From an uncultured Alphaproteobacteria bacterium (GTDB lineage Bacteria > Pseudomonadota > Alphaproteobacteria > Caulobacterales > Caulobacteraceae), in NCBI GenBank assembly GCA_903860975.1, contig CAIOSI010000032.1, forward strand, positions 1 through 64,000: a DNA stretch of 64,000 nucleotides, in the 5' to 3' direction. Of this stretch, positions 55,707 through 64,000 are shown piece by piece. The position numbers and the translations under genes were made by a program. Within the stretch, counting starts at the first letter, position 1, and each line of letters begins with the position of its first letter. The notes below the pieces were generated by a model. That model was not told the origin of the DNA, ran no database searches, and worked only from the letters and a program-made list of their open reading frames with translations.

Positions 55707-57386
55707 ATGACCGAATTTTCCGAACTTGGACTTTCGCCTGCCACGCTGCAGGCCGTCGCCGACACCGGCTACACGACCGCGACTCCTATTCAGGCAGAGG
55801 CGATCCCGTACGCCCTGCACGGTAAGGATGTGTTGGGTATCGCCCAAACTGGCACCGGCAAAACCGCGGCCTTCACCTTGCCCATGATCGATCGTCTCGC
55901 CGCCGGGCGGGCCCGCGCGCGCATGCCACGAGCCTTGGTCATCGAGCCGACTCGTGAACTGGCCGACCAGGTCGCGGCCTCGTTCGAGCGCTACGCCAAG
56001 GGCCAGAAGCTGACCTGGGCGCTCCTGATAGGCGGTGTCTCGTTCTCCGACCAGGAACTGAAACTAGACCGCGGCGTCGACGTGCTGATCGCGACGCCCG
56101 GTCGTCTGCTAGACCATTTCCAGCGTGGCAAGCTGCTGATGACAGGCGTCCAGATGCTGGTCGTCGACGAAGCCGACCGCATGCTCGACATGGGCTTTAT
56201 CCCCGACCTGGAACGGATCTTCCAGCTGACGCCAAAGAAGAAGCAGACGCTGTTCTTCTCCGCGACGATGCCGCCAGAGATCACCCGGCTCACCAAGCAA
56301 TTCCTCAACGATCCGGTTCGCATTGAGGCATCGCGTCCGGCGACGACCGCCGACACCATCACCCAATACCTGGTGCGCGTTCCGACCCAAGACCAAAAGG
56401 CCAAACGCACCGCGCTGCGCGCGCTGATCGAACGTGCCGATGTGAAGAACGGCATCATCTTCTGCAATCGGAAATCCGAAGTCGATATCGTGGCTAAGTC
56501 CCTGAAGGCCCATGGTCACGATGCCGCCCCCATCCACGGCGACCTCGATCAGCAGACTCGAATGCGTACGCTGGAGAGCTTCCGAAACGGGTCCCTAAAG
56601 CTACTGGTTGCTTCGGATGTCGCCGCACGCGGTCTGGACATTCCAGACGTGAGCCACGTTTTCAATTTCGACGTCCCGCACCATGCAGACGATTATGTAC
56701 ACCGTATCGGTCGTACCGGCCGGGCCGGCCGTTCGGGCCAGGCCTTCATGATCACAACACCTGCAGACGCCCGCAACCTAGACAAGGTGCTGAAGCTCAC
56801 GGGCAAGGTCCCACAGGAGATCGTGCTCGATATCGACTGGTCAACGATCAAGGATGAACCGCGCAGCTCGCGGGGCGCAGAACGTGGTCGTAGCGGCGCC
56901 CGAAGCGCGTCATCAAACCGCGACCGGGATCGTCGCCCACGGCCGGTGCCCGTGCATGGAGAGGTCGCCGCGATGGCGCCCTTTGACCCAGACGCAATAC
57001 CGCTTGAGCCTACCGAAGCTTCGCTGCGGCCCGACCGCGCTGATCATCCTGCCGAACGCAAGGGCCGTACACGCGGACGTAGCGGCGAACCCCGGCCTAT
57101 CGAAGACGCCTCTGCGGTCCTGGTGAAACCCGTCGAGGCGGCAGGGTCGGCCTCAACTCGGGAACAGGAACGTCCGGCTCGGGACCAGCACGAACGCGGA
57201 CCCGAACGCGAACGAAGCCGCCGTCCTGAGCGCGATCGAACACCGCAGGACCGCCCGCGGCAAGAGAGATCCCAACCCGCCCCGCGCGCTCGTGACCGGG
57301 ATGATGCCGATGAGGCGGTCGTGGGCTTCGGCCGGGACATCCCGGCCTTCCTTTCAAAACCACCATCTCAGCGGTCGCAGGATTAG
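55707..57386 (+). CDS. DEAD-box ATP-dependent RNA helicase (RhlE-like)
   Basis: A 559-residue RNA helicase. The motifs occur in order: Q-motif FSELGLSPATLQAVADTGY, Walker A AQTGTGKTAAF near 45, PTRELADQV near 82, VVDEADRMLDMGF (DEAD, near 150), SATMPPEI near 193, and the second-domain HGDLDQQTRMRTLESF, ASDVAARGLDIPDVSHV and YVHRIGRTGRAGRSG (near 330). The C-terminal third (from about 385) is a low-complexity Arg/Asp/Glu-rich tail with RERSRRPERDRTPQDRPR-like repeats, an RNA-binding extension. It unwinds structured RNA in ribosome assembly or decay. Similar to RhlE; the exact paralogue is not certain. Confidence 0.93.
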   Translation: MTEFSELGLSPATLQAVADTGYTTATPIQAEAIPYALHGKDVLGIAQTGTGKTAAFTLPMIDRLAAGRARARMPRALVIEPTRELADQVAASFERYAKGQKLTWALLIGGVSFSDQELKLDRGVDVLIATPGRLLDHFQRGKLLMTGVQMLVVDEADRMLDMGFIPDLERIFQLTPKKKQTLFFSATMPPEITRLTKQFLNDPVRIEASRPATTADTITQYLVRVPTQDQKAKRTALRALIERADVKNGIIFCNRKSEVDIVAKSLKAHGHDAAPIHGDLDQQTRMRTLESFRNGSLKLLVASDVAARGLDIPDVSHVFNFDVPHHADDYVHRIGRTGRAGRSGQAFMITTPADARNLDKVLKLTGKVPQEIVLDIDWSTIKDEPRSSRGAERGRSGARSASSNRDRDRRPRPVPVHGEVAAMAPFDPDAIPLEPTEASLRPDRADHPAERKGRTRGRSGEPRPIEDASAVLVKPVEAAGSASTREQERPARDQHERGPERERSRRPERDRTPQDRPRQERSQPAPRARDRDDADEAVVGFGRDIPAFLSKPPSQRSQD

Positions 57387-57504
57387 CCGCAAAAATCGGC
57401 GTCTGGGCGCACGGCCTTAACGCCTCGTTTGGTGTTCTCATCATAGGTTCAGATGCCTATTCAGGCGGCTCGGAATTCAAGTGGCCGCCCTATCGGGAAA
57501 AGCC

Positions 57505-58563
57505 ATGGTTATTGACGTCCAACTCGCCCTACGCAGCCCGAATTCTTATCAGCTCGTTCGTGCGGCTCTTGAAACCATGGAGGCCAATCATGTTTGGCCG
57601 ACGGTTCGCAATTTCGATCTTTGGGTGCATTACGTCGCGGAAAAAGAAAGCCCGCTTGCGCATGAAATTGACCGCCTGCTAGCCGCTGGCGAAGCGATTA
57701 CGGAGACGATCGGCGGCGAACTTGCCGCCCAATATCTGCCCGAGACGCGTCGCGGCGGCCATATCCTTGAGGCCGGCGACATGCTGTCTAAGGAATTGAA
57801 AACCGTCACCTCGGCCATCGAGAACGCGCAGAGATCGAATGAAGAGTACGGCCAGGAACTGGCCACGGCGAGCGAGCGGCTGGAGGGCCAGCATACCGGC
57901 CCAGTTGCAGCTGTCGTTCAAAACCTGACGGCTGCGACGCGCAAGGCCCAGACCGATACCGCTTTGCTGGAAAATCAGCTCGCCGAGACCACCGCTGAAC
58001 TCGGACGTCTGCGCGATAACCTTGAACAGGTTCGCAAGGACGCCATGACAGACGGCCTTACCACGCTGGCCAACCGCAAGGCGTTCGACGAGATCCTGGA
58101 CACAACTTGCGAGCACGCTGACGCCGTTGGCGAGGGAATGACGCTCGCGATTATCGACATCGACCACTTCAAGGGTTTCAATGACGCCTGGGGCCACCAG
58201 ATCGGCGACCAAGTCCTGCGCTATGTCGCCAGCGTCATAGGTCGTATGGGCTCAAAGCCACGCCTTGCCGCAAGATATGGCGGCGAGGAGTTCGCAATTA
58301 TTTTTCCCGCCGAGAACGGTCAGGCGGCTAAGGCGGTGCTGGAAGAAATCCGTCTGGAAGTCTCGTCTCGTTCGCTTAAGCGCCGGTCGACCAACGAGGA
58401 CCTGGGCATGATCACCGTATCCGCCGGGTTCGCAGAGCGGCTGGCGGGCGAAAGTAGCAGCAGCCTTGTGGAGCGCGCTGATACAGCCCTCTATGCGGCC
58501 AAGCATGCTGGCCGCAACCGCACGATCGCAGCTGCGCCAATGGCGGCCATCGCAGCAGCCTAG
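57505..58563 (+). CDS. GGDEF-domain diguanylate cyclase
   Basis: Makes cyclic di-GMP from two GTP. About 352 residues from ATG 57505; a GTG at 57481 would add eight. The N-terminal half is helical, with PTVRNFDLWVHYVAEKESPL (about 33-52), a pattern shared by one class of diguanylate cyclases, then coiled-coil-like heptads (about 100-175). The GGDEF domain has DGLTTLANRKAFDE near 183, IDIDHFKGFNDAWGH and ARYGGEEFAII (active-site GGEEF). The inhibitory RxxD before it is replaced by SKPR, so product inhibition is probably lost. No membrane segment. Regulation is likely through the N-terminal helices. Confidence 0.93.
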   Translation: MVIDVQLALRSPNSYQLVRAALETMEANHVWPTVRNFDLWVHYVAEKESPLAHEIDRLLAAGEAITETIGGELAAQYLPETRRGGHILEAGDMLSKELKTVTSAIENAQRSNEEYGQELATASERLEGQHTGPVAAVVQNLTAATRKAQTDTALLENQLAETTAELGRLRDNLEQVRKDAMTDGLTTLANRKAFDEILDTTCEHADAVGEGMTLAIIDIDHFKGFNDAWGHQIGDQVLRYVASVIGRMGSKPRLAARYGGEEFAIIFPAENGQAAKAVLEEIRLEVSSRSLKRRSTNEDLGMITVSAGFAERLAGESSSSLVERADTALYAAKHAGRNRTIAAAPMAAIAAA

Positions 58564-58654
58564 TCGAGACCACCTAAGAGATTTCCTCCTAGGCTGACGC
58601 TGCGTATGGTCTTTTAAGTTCGCGCCGCTAGAGCTCGACTTAGGAGAAGCTTCC

Positions 58655-59452
58655 ATGGACGGTGCCACCACTCCCGCAAAAGTCCGGACGGAAATCCAGG
58701 GCCGCATCGGGATCATCACGCTGAATGACCCTTCGACCCTGAACGCCGCAGGGGTGGAGTTGATGGAAAGTCTAACCGCGGCCTTCGATAGCTTTGTATC
58801 CAATCGCGACGTTCGCGCCATCGTTCTAACTGGCGAAGGGCGCGGCTTCTGTTCGGGAGCCAACCTGTCCGGCGGCGGGCGGATCACCGATGCGCCAGGC
58901 GGTCCCAATCAATCGCTGATCAAGGTCTACAACCCCTTCGTCAGCGCTGTGCGTAAATCGCCAAAACCACTGGTCGCAGCCGTTAACGGCGTGGCGGCTG
59001 GCGTGGGCGCGTCAATCGCGCTGGTCTGTGACCTCTGTGTGGCCGCTGAGAGCGCCTATTTTCTCCAAGCCTTCCGCCGCATCGGTCTGGTCCCCGACGG
59101 CGGCGCGACCTACCTCCTCCCGCGCCTGATCGGCAAGGCGCGGGCCATGGAGCTTACTCTTCTAGGCGAAAAGCTTCCCGCAAAGACCGCGCTCGAATGG
59201 GGAATGATCAACCGATGCGTCCCCGACGCAGAATTAATGCCGACCGCTATGGCCCTTGCCACCCAGCTTGCCGACGGTCCGATTTCTCTCGGTTATACAC
59301 GTAACCTCATCTGGGCTTCTCTGGACGCAGCCTGGCACGAACAGCTTGAAGAAGAAGCTTACCGCCAGGGCGACGCAGCGGGCACCGAAGACGCCCGCGA
59401 AGGGATTTTGGCCTTCGTGCAAAAACGTCCGGCTCAGTTTAAGGGGCAGTAG
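58655..59452 (+). CDS. Enoyl-CoA hydratase/isomerase family protein
   Basis: A 265-residue crotonase-fold protein. Motifs: GIITLNDPSTLNA near 20, GEGRGFCSGANLSG near 62, VNGVAAGVGASIALVCD near 105-121 (oxyanion-hole glycines), and AFRRIGLVPDGGATYLLPRLIG near 132-155, where Asp occurs in place of one usual Glu. It probably hydrates or isomerises an enoyl-CoA in fatty-acid or phenylacetate breakdown (PaaG-like spacing); the substrate is not fixed. TAGGAG lies upstream of the ATG. Followed by a gap, so it is a single gene. Confidence 0.9.
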   Translation: MDGATTPAKVRTEIQGRIGIITLNDPSTLNAAGVELMESLTAAFDSFVSNRDVRAIVLTGEGRGFCSGANLSGGGRITDAPGGPNQSLIKVYNPFVSAVRKSPKPLVAAVNGVAAGVGASIALVCDLCVAAESAYFLQAFRRIGLVPDGGATYLLPRLIGKARAMELTLLGEKLPAKTALEWGMINRCVPDAELMPTAMALATQLADGPISLGYTRNLIWASLDAAWHEQLEEEAYRQGDAAGTEDAREGILAFVQKRPAQFKGQ

Positions 59453-59773
59453 CCGCAAGAGCGGTGCCCAGATTGGTCTGGCGGCTGAATTGCGAGTGGC
59501 CGTGAGCGATGTTGACCAAGGACTTCGACAGCACACGTGCGCCAGGCATTAGTCAGGCGCACGTCCGCATCCCCGACGAGCTGGCGATGGGCGACTAGGT
59601 CCTTTGGGCAGTGCCTCACACGATCGCACGAGCCTAGCGCTTGTCACCGACACGCAGGTATTGCCTTCGATGGTCGATCGTCCAGACCGAACAAGCTGTA
59701 GGACAGCTGCCCTGTCGCTTTAAGAAGATGACCAATCCGACGAAGGCAGCGGGGCACCATGATCGACGATTAG
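59453..59773. other. Convergent intergenic stretch with an inverted repeat
   Basis: 321 bp between the hydratase and gmk stops. No gene seen. ACGTGCGCC (59535-59543) and GGCGCACGT (59556-59564) form a perfect 9-bp inverted repeat with a 12-base loop, possibly a terminator without a T-tract. Confidence 0.4.
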
Positions 59774-60448
59774 CTAATTTTCTTCCGCCAAACCCCTGAC
59801 GAACCCTGGTAGCCAGGGATTACGGCCGGGCTTCATCCGCTCAGAGCGGTAAATGTGAATCAGATCAGCGTAGGCTCGATCAAAGTCCTTGTTGACGATC
59901 ACGTAGTCATACTCGTTCCAGTGCTCGATCTCTCGCTGTCCCAGCGCGAGCCGCTGGTTGATGATGTCGTGGCTGTCCTGCGCGCGCGCATGCAGACGAC
60001 GCGATAAGTCTGACCAAGACGGCGGAAGCACAAACACCCTGACGCTATCGGCCGACGCCTTATTTGCGACCTGACGCGCGCCCTGCCAATCAATATCGAA
60101 AAGCACGTCCTTGCCGGCTTCCATCGCGGTCATCACGGGAATCTTGGGCGTACCATAGAAGTTGCCGTTGACCTCTGCCCACTCCAGCAGATCCTCGGCA
60201 TCGACCATCGCTTGGAATTCCTCACGGGTCTTGAAGAAATACTCTCGGCCCTCCTCTTCGCCCGGTCGCGGAGCGCGCGTCGTCGCTGAGATCGAAAGGA
60301 TCATATCGGAGTAGTCGGCGACCAGACGCCGCGAGAGAGATGTCTTGCCCGCGCCAGCCGGGCTCGAGACCAGAAGCAACAGGCCTCTTCGCGTCGTCTC
60401 CCAGGGTTTGGCGGGATCCAAAACCTTGTTCGGATTAGGGGCGGCCAT
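59774..60448 (-). CDS. gmk: Guanylate kinase
   Basis: Phosphorylates GMP to GDP. The 224-residue protein has the P-loop SSPAGAGKTSLSRRLV near 27, and the GMP-binding SISATTRAPRPGEEEGREYFF near 50-70, then EWAEVNGNFYGTP and LFDIDWQGARQV (Walker B-like). ATG at 60446-60448 fits the start, and a GTG six bases upstream is an alternative. It follows the yicC stop by 12 bp and is the last gene of the acpP-fabF-mltG-yicC chain. yicC-gmk neighbourhood is common in bacteria. Confidence 0.96.
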   Translation of the reverse strand: MAAPNPNKVLDPAKPWETTRRGLLLLVSSPAGAGKTSLSRRLVADYSDMILSISATTRAPRPGEEEGREYFFKTREEFQAMVDAEDLLEWAEVNGNFYGTPKIPVMTAMEAGKDVLFDIDWQGARQVANKASADSVRVFVLPPSWSDLSRRLHARAQDSHDIINQRLALGQREIEHWNEYDYVIVNKDFDRAYADLIHIYRSERMKPGRNPWLPGFVRGLAEEN

Positions 60449-60460
60449 GGTCACGGTCGC

Positions 60461-61342
60461 TCACTCGACATTCTGCACCTGCTCGCGGAATTGCTCGATG
60501 CTGGCTTTGAGGTCCAGACCGACTGAGGTCAAGTCGCTCAAGGCGGACTTGGAACACAACGTGTTTGCCTCCCGCATGAATTCCTGCGTCAGGAAGTCGA
60601 GCTTTCGACCGACAGCGCCATCGGTGCCAAGCAGCCCGATAGCGGCCCCAACATGGGCGCGAAGCCGATCCAGCTCCTCCTGCACGTCGGACTTCACCGC
60701 CATGGCCGCTGCCTCCTGGACAATACGCTCTTCTGTCGCCGCCTCACCCGCCAGTTCCGTAAGCCGTTTCTGGTAACGGGCCTTGATGATGGCAGGCTGA
60801 CCATTGGCCAGCACAGATGCCTTGCCCGTCAGATCACTGATTTTATCAACAAGCCCGCGCAGGACGCCGCCAAGCGCTCGCCCCTCTTCGGCGCGGCCTG
60901 AGGCGAGCGCTTTTAGCGCCAGGACAATTGATGCTGCGATGGCTGTCTCCAAAGCGGCTTGGGCTTGCGGATCTTCAACGGTGTCGGCGGCCTCGATCAC
61001 GCCGCGAAGACCGAGCAGACCGTCAAGCCTTGGCGCAGCGGCCCTGCCCGACGCCAAATAGGGTGAGCCTGCCGCCAAATACCGTTCCAATTGCTCGAGA
61101 TTAATTCGGACAGAGCCAGCGGCCTCGGCCCGTTTGACATGGACCCCTACGCTCAATTGCCCGCGCTGAAAGAGAGCTTGGGCACCCTCGCGCGCGGCGC
61201 GCTCAAGCCCGTCAAACCCCGGAGGGCCACGGAACCGCACCTCCAGATTGCGCCCGTTGACGCTGCGCGCCTCGACAGCCCAACTCCAATCGTCAAGCGC
61301 GCCCTCAGCACGGCCGAATCCCGTCATGCCGCAGATCGTCAT
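60461..61342 (-). CDS. yicC: YicC family endoribonuclease
   Basis: The 293-residue protein starts MTICGMTGFGRAEG, the YicC N-terminus, and has VEARSVNGRNLEVRFR near residue 23. The C-terminal DUF1732 domain reads EELDRLRAHVGAAIGLL and KLDFLTQEFMREANTLCSKS, which is the highly conserved family tail with the acidic/Asn residues. YicC homologues have been reported to be endoribonucleases acting on small RNAs. ATG at 61340-61342 has GGGAG 7 bases upstream and overlaps the mltG stop in ATGA. Confidence 0.94.
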   Translation of the reverse strand: MTICGMTGFGRAEGALDDWSWAVEARSVNGRNLEVRFRGPPGFDGLERAAREGAQALFQRGQLSVGVHVKRAEAAGSVRINLEQLERYLAAGSPYLASGRAAAPRLDGLLGLRGVIEAADTVEDPQAQAALETAIAASIVLALKALASGRAEEGRALGGVLRGLVDKISDLTGKASVLANGQPAIIKARYQKRLTELAGEAATEERIVQEAAAMAVKSDVQEELDRLRAHVGAAIGLLGTDGAVGRKLDFLTQEFMREANTLCSKSALSDLTSVGLDLKASIEQFREQVQNVE

Positions 61343-62379
61343 TTCGCAGCTCCCGCCGCCGCGCGCTGGCGCTCTATGACCCGCCATTTGTCCACGTTGG
61401 CCTTGTGCTCAGCATAGGTCGAAGCAAAGACATGCCCGCCCCTGCCATTGGCCACGAAGAACATCTCGCCGGATCTCGGCGGATTAAGTACGGCAGCCAA
61501 TGCCGCGCGGCCCGGATTAGCGATCGGCGTCGGCGGCAGCCCTACGATCTTGTAAGTGTTGTAAGGCGTCGCAGCAGCGAGCTCTGCGCGCGTTATGCCG
61601 CGGCCGAGCGGGCGTCCCTTGGTAATCCCGTAAATGATGGTGGGATCGCTCTCAAGCCTTACGCCGGCGCGCAGCCGGTTTTCGAATACCGCCGCGATCC
61701 TGGGCCGTTCGGCTGGCACGCCGGTCTCCTTCTCGACGATGGAAGCTAGCGTCACCGCCTCTTCCGGCGTCTTCAGCGGCAGGTCAGGTCCGCGCCCGGC
61801 CCAAAGCTGAGCAAGCAAGGCATCGCGAGCCGCACGCATCTTCTCGATGACTTCGGCGCGGTCTTCGCCCCGCTGAACTGGATAACTATCCGGCAGGATC
61901 GAGCCCTCAGGCGGTGCCTGCACAGCACCTGTCAGCGCCGGCTCGGCCCGCACTGCGTCCAAAGCCATGTCGCTCGTCCACCCTTCGGGCACGGCCACAA
62001 AACGCTTCACGACCTTGCCCTGCGCCACGTCAGATAAAACAGTGGCCATGGGCTCGCCGCTTGCGAACTCATATTCACCGGCCTTCAGGTGTCGTCCTGC
62101 CCCGCCAAGTTTTGCGGCCAGATAGAAAATCTCTCGAGATCGAATGACACCGGCGGTTTTCAAGGTGTCGGCGATTTGGCCTGTGCTCGCTCCGCGCGCC
62201 AAAATCACGTCCGTTGCAGCGCCCTGGCGCGCCGACGGGCCTGCGCCCTGGTAGGTCCAGATCACAAGCCCGCCCGCGCCGAAAAACAGGGCGCAGAGCA
62301 TGAGAAATATACGGCGACCCATCCGGTATGGTCCCTTGCCCTTTCGGACCCTCACGCGCCGGCGACGCGGGCGGCTCAC
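61339..62379 (-). CDS. mltG: Endolytic murein transglycosylase MltG
   Basis: Cuts growing glycan strands near the membrane and so sets peptidoglycan chain length. The 346-residue protein has a basic N-terminus (MSRPRRRRVRVRKGK), one membrane anchor (about 22-44), a LysM-like segment and the YceG domain. LASIVEKETGVPAERPRIAAVFENRL near 210-235 holds the catalytic Glu, and LRLESDPTIIYG-type sequence follows (here GVRLESDPTIIYG). YNTYKIVGLPPTPIANPG is also typical. GTG at 62377-62379 overlaps the fabF stop (GTGA). Confidence 0.95.
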   Translation of the reverse strand: MSRPRRRRVRVRKGKGPYRMGRRIFLMLCALFFGAGGLVIWTYQGAGPSARQGAATDVILARGASTGQIADTLKTAGVIRSREIFYLAAKLGGAGRHLKAGEYEFASGEPMATVLSDVAQGKVVKRFVAVPEGWTSDMALDAVRAEPALTGAVQAPPEGSILPDSYPVQRGEDRAEVIEKMRAARDALLAQLWAGRGPDLPLKTPEEAVTLASIVEKETGVPAERPRIAAVFENRLRAGVRLESDPTIIYGITKGRPLGRGITRAELAAATPYNTYKIVGLPPTPIANPGRAALAAVLNPPRSGEMFFVANGRGGHVFASTYAEHKANVDKWRVIERQRAAAGAAK

Positions 62380-63674
62380 GTGACCTTCTTGAACACCACC
62401 GAGGCGTTGGTCCCGCCAAACCCAAAGGAGTTGGACAACGCCAGATCGATCTTCATCGGTTTGGCCTTGTGCGGAACCAGGTCGATGGCCGTCTCCACCG
62501 ACGGATTGTCAAGATTGATGGTCGGCGGCGCAATCTGATCGCGGATAGCCAGCACAGAAAACGCTGCCTCGATAGCCCCGGCCGCACCCAACAGGTGCCC
62601 GGTCGCTGACTTGGTCGAGCTCATTGTCGCCTTCGAGGCGGCGTCTCCCAGCAGCCGAGTTACCGCACCCAACTCTATCTCGTCGCCCAAGGGCGTCGAG
62701 GTGCCATGAGCGTTGATGTAGTCAACCTGGCTCATTTCCACGCCCGCATCTTTGAGGGCGGCTTTCATGGCTCTGAACCCCCCATCACCGTCATCGGCCG
62801 GCGCCGTGATATGATAGGCGTCTCCCGCCAGACCGTAACCGGCGACTTCGGCGTATATCTTCGCGCCGCGCGCCTTTGCGTGCTCGAATTCTTCCAACAT
62901 CAGCACGCCTGCGCCTTCGCCCATGACGAACCCATCACGGTCCTTGTCGTAGGGACGGCTGGCCTTCTCGGGCGTATCATTAAACCCCGTCGACATCGCA
63001 CGCGCGGCGATGAACCCGGCCATGCCCACGGGGCAAATGGCCGCCTCTGCGCCCCCAGCCAGCATCAGATCAGCGTCGCCATATTTAATCAGGCGGGCCG
63101 CGTCGCCGATCGCGTGAGCCCCCGTGGCGCAGGCTGTCACCACCGAATGGTTCGGCCCCTTGTACCCATATCGGATCGAAACTTGTCCGCTCGCCAGGTT
63201 GATCAGCGCCGAAGGAATGAAGAATGGGCTGACCCGCCTTGGACCCTTCTCGTGCATCTCAATCGAGGTCCGCTCGATCGTGGCCAACCCACCAATGCCC
63301 GAGCCGATCATCACGCCGGTGCGCTCGCGATCCGCATCGGTCTGCGGCTGCCAACCGGAATCTTTCACGGCTTCGTCAGCCGCCGCGATCGCATAGAGGA
63401 TAAAATCATCGACCCGGCGTTGATCGCGGGTCGAAAGCGTCTGATCCGGATCAAATGAACCAGGTACGTCTGGCCCGCCGCCGCCTCGACCATCTACCCG
63501 GGGCACCTCGCCAGCCACCCGGCAAGCATATTCCTCGGACATGTCGAAGGTGCTGACCCGTCCGATCCCAGATTTTCCGGCCAAGATCGCGGCCCAGCAG
63601 AGCTCAGTCCCTTGGCCCAACGGGGTAAGCAGGCCAATTCCGGTGACAACGACTCGACGCGTAGAGATGCTCAA
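62376..63674 (-). CDS. fabF: 3-oxoacyl-ACP synthase II
   Basis: Elongates fatty acids by condensing malonyl-ACP with acyl-ACP. From a TTG at 63672-63674 (MSISTRRVVVTG) it has 432 residues and GAAGG about 8 bases upstream. An in-frame TTG at 63689 gives five more residues with no ribosome-binding site. The catalytic triad is Cys in TACATGAHAIGDA near 170, and His in NAHGTSTPLGD near 310 and KSATGHLLGAAG near 345. Lies 84 bp after acpP on the same strand. The acpP-fabF-mltG order is widely conserved. Confidence 0.95.
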   Translation of the reverse strand: MSISTRRVVVTGIGLLTPLGQGTELCWAAILAGKSGIGRVSTFDMSEEYACRVAGEVPRVDGRGGGGPDVPGSFDPDQTLSTRDQRRVDDFILYAIAAADEAVKDSGWQPQTDADRERTGVMIGSGIGGLATIERTSIEMHEKGPRRVSPFFIPSALINLASGQVSIRYGYKGPNHSVVTACATGAHAIGDAARLIKYGDADLMLAGGAEAAICPVGMAGFIAARAMSTGFNDTPEKASRPYDKDRDGFVMGEGAGVLMLEEFEHAKARGAKIYAEVAGYGLAGDAYHITAPADDGDGGFRAMKAALKDAGVEMSQVDYINAHGTSTPLGDEIELGAVTRLLGDAASKATMSSTKSATGHLLGAAGAIEAAFSVLAIRDQIAPPTINLDNPSVETAIDLVPHKAKPMKIDLALSNSFGFGGTNASVVFKKVT

Positions 63675-63758
63675 AGGCGTGACCTTCAAAGGAAGACCGC
63701 CGAAGCCAGGGGAAGACCCCGACCCGGCGGCCCGAAAACCCTCAGCCGAATCAGACGC

Positions 63759-63998
63759 TTAGGCGCCCAGCTTCTCACCGATGAATTTCACGGCGTCGCC
63801 GACCGTCTGAATATGCTCGGCGGCGTCATCGGGAATCTCGATGTCGAATTCTTCTTCGAAGGCCATGACCAGCTCGACATTGTCGAGACTGTCAGCGCCC
63901 AGGTCGTCGATGAAGCTGGCCTTTTCGGTCACCTTCTCCGGATCAGCGTCCAGGTGTTCAATAACGATCTTGCGGACGCGCTCTAGGACGTCGGACAT
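63759..63998 (-). CDS. acpP: Acyl carrier protein
   Basis: A 79-residue acidic carrier for growing fatty acyl chains. The signature [20 protein letters not shown] holds the Ser (DSL) that receives 4'-phosphopantetheine. [16 protein letters not shown] opens helix 1. ATG at 63996-63998, so the gene is complete in the window. First gene visible of the acpP-fabF-mltG-yicC-gmk chain; fabG is expected just outside. Confidence 0.98.
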   Translation of the reverse strand: MSDVLERVRKIVIEHLDADPEKVTEKASFIDDLGADSLDNVELVMAFEEEFDIEIPDDAAEHIQTVGDAVKFIGEKLGA

Positions 63999-64000
63999 TA

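Noticed and set aside
55078..55710. 210-residue plus-strand frame before the DEAD-box helicase
   Set aside because: There is no ribosome-binding site and no recognisable motif, and it overlaps the helicase start; the composition resembles non-coding frames.

Overview
The window reads as ordinary chromosome of a GC-rich alphaproteobacterium, most likely of the order Caulobacterales (Caulobacter, Phenylobacterium, Brevundimonas or a close relative). Reasons: 5-aminolevulinate synthase (the Shemin route, typical of alphaproteobacteria), a MucR-type regulator tail, the hdaA-ppk-ppx gene order I associate with Caulobacter, a glnB-glnA pair, an lptF-lptG-lptD-surA-pdxA-rsmA block, and very tight ATGA/GTGA gene overlaps. 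I see no insertion sequence, prophage, integron or CRISPR array. The assignment comes from recalled gene order and protein motifs, not from a search.

Layout. 1-10.9 kb: a MucR tail, hemA, a valine/isobutyrate catabolism group on the minus strand (mmsB, a secreted methyltransferase-like protein, 3-hydroxyisobutyryl-CoA hydrolase, acyl-CoA dehydrogenase), a Tat-exported amidohydrolase divergent from hemB, then an epoxide-hydrolase-like protein, a GNAT acetyltransferase and a second hydroxyisobutyrate-dehydrogenase-like protein. 11-18.3 kb, plus strand: motB, bpt (N-degron leucyltransferase), hdaA (brake on DnaA), ppk and ppx (polyphosphate synthesis and breakdown) and a D-2-hydroxyacid dehydrogenase, closed by a hairpin terminator and a stretch that can fold like a structured RNA. 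18.7-23.1 kb: rnd, purM, a probable 55-residue gene, trigger factor and tRNA-Leu(UAG). 23.5-29.4 kb: a transporter, a YdcF-like protein, an unassigned membrane protein, holC and pepA.

29.5-37.6 kb is an outer-membrane biogenesis operon (lptF, lptG, lptD, surA) running into pdxA and rsmA. 37.9-40.6 kb holds a compact DUF969-DUF979-DUF2891 operon, the best candidate here for an incompletely described system. 40.8-44.3 kb: thiolase, histidine phosphatase and Nnr on the minus strand, overlapping. 44.6-46.4 kb: glnB-glnA with a clear terminator. 46.7-52.0 kb: M61 peptidase, HSL-type esterase, parE. 52.0-52.9 kb is a small gene graveyard with a receiver-domain relic facing an S41-peptidase relic, followed by an intact cytochrome/PQQ quinoprotein. 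55.7-59.5 kb: DEAD-box helicase, a diguanylate cyclase without the usual inhibitory site, enoyl-CoA hydratase. The window ends with a minus-strand chain acpP-fabF-mltG-yicC-gmk, joining fatty-acid synthesis, peptidoglycan cleavage, RNA turnover and GMP kinase.

Many plausible start codons are GTG or TTG. Where the longest open frame begins without a ribosome-binding site I moved the start inward and said why. Molecular functions come from motif recognition. Substrate-level assignments of the dehydrogenases, hydrolases and transporters are inference.
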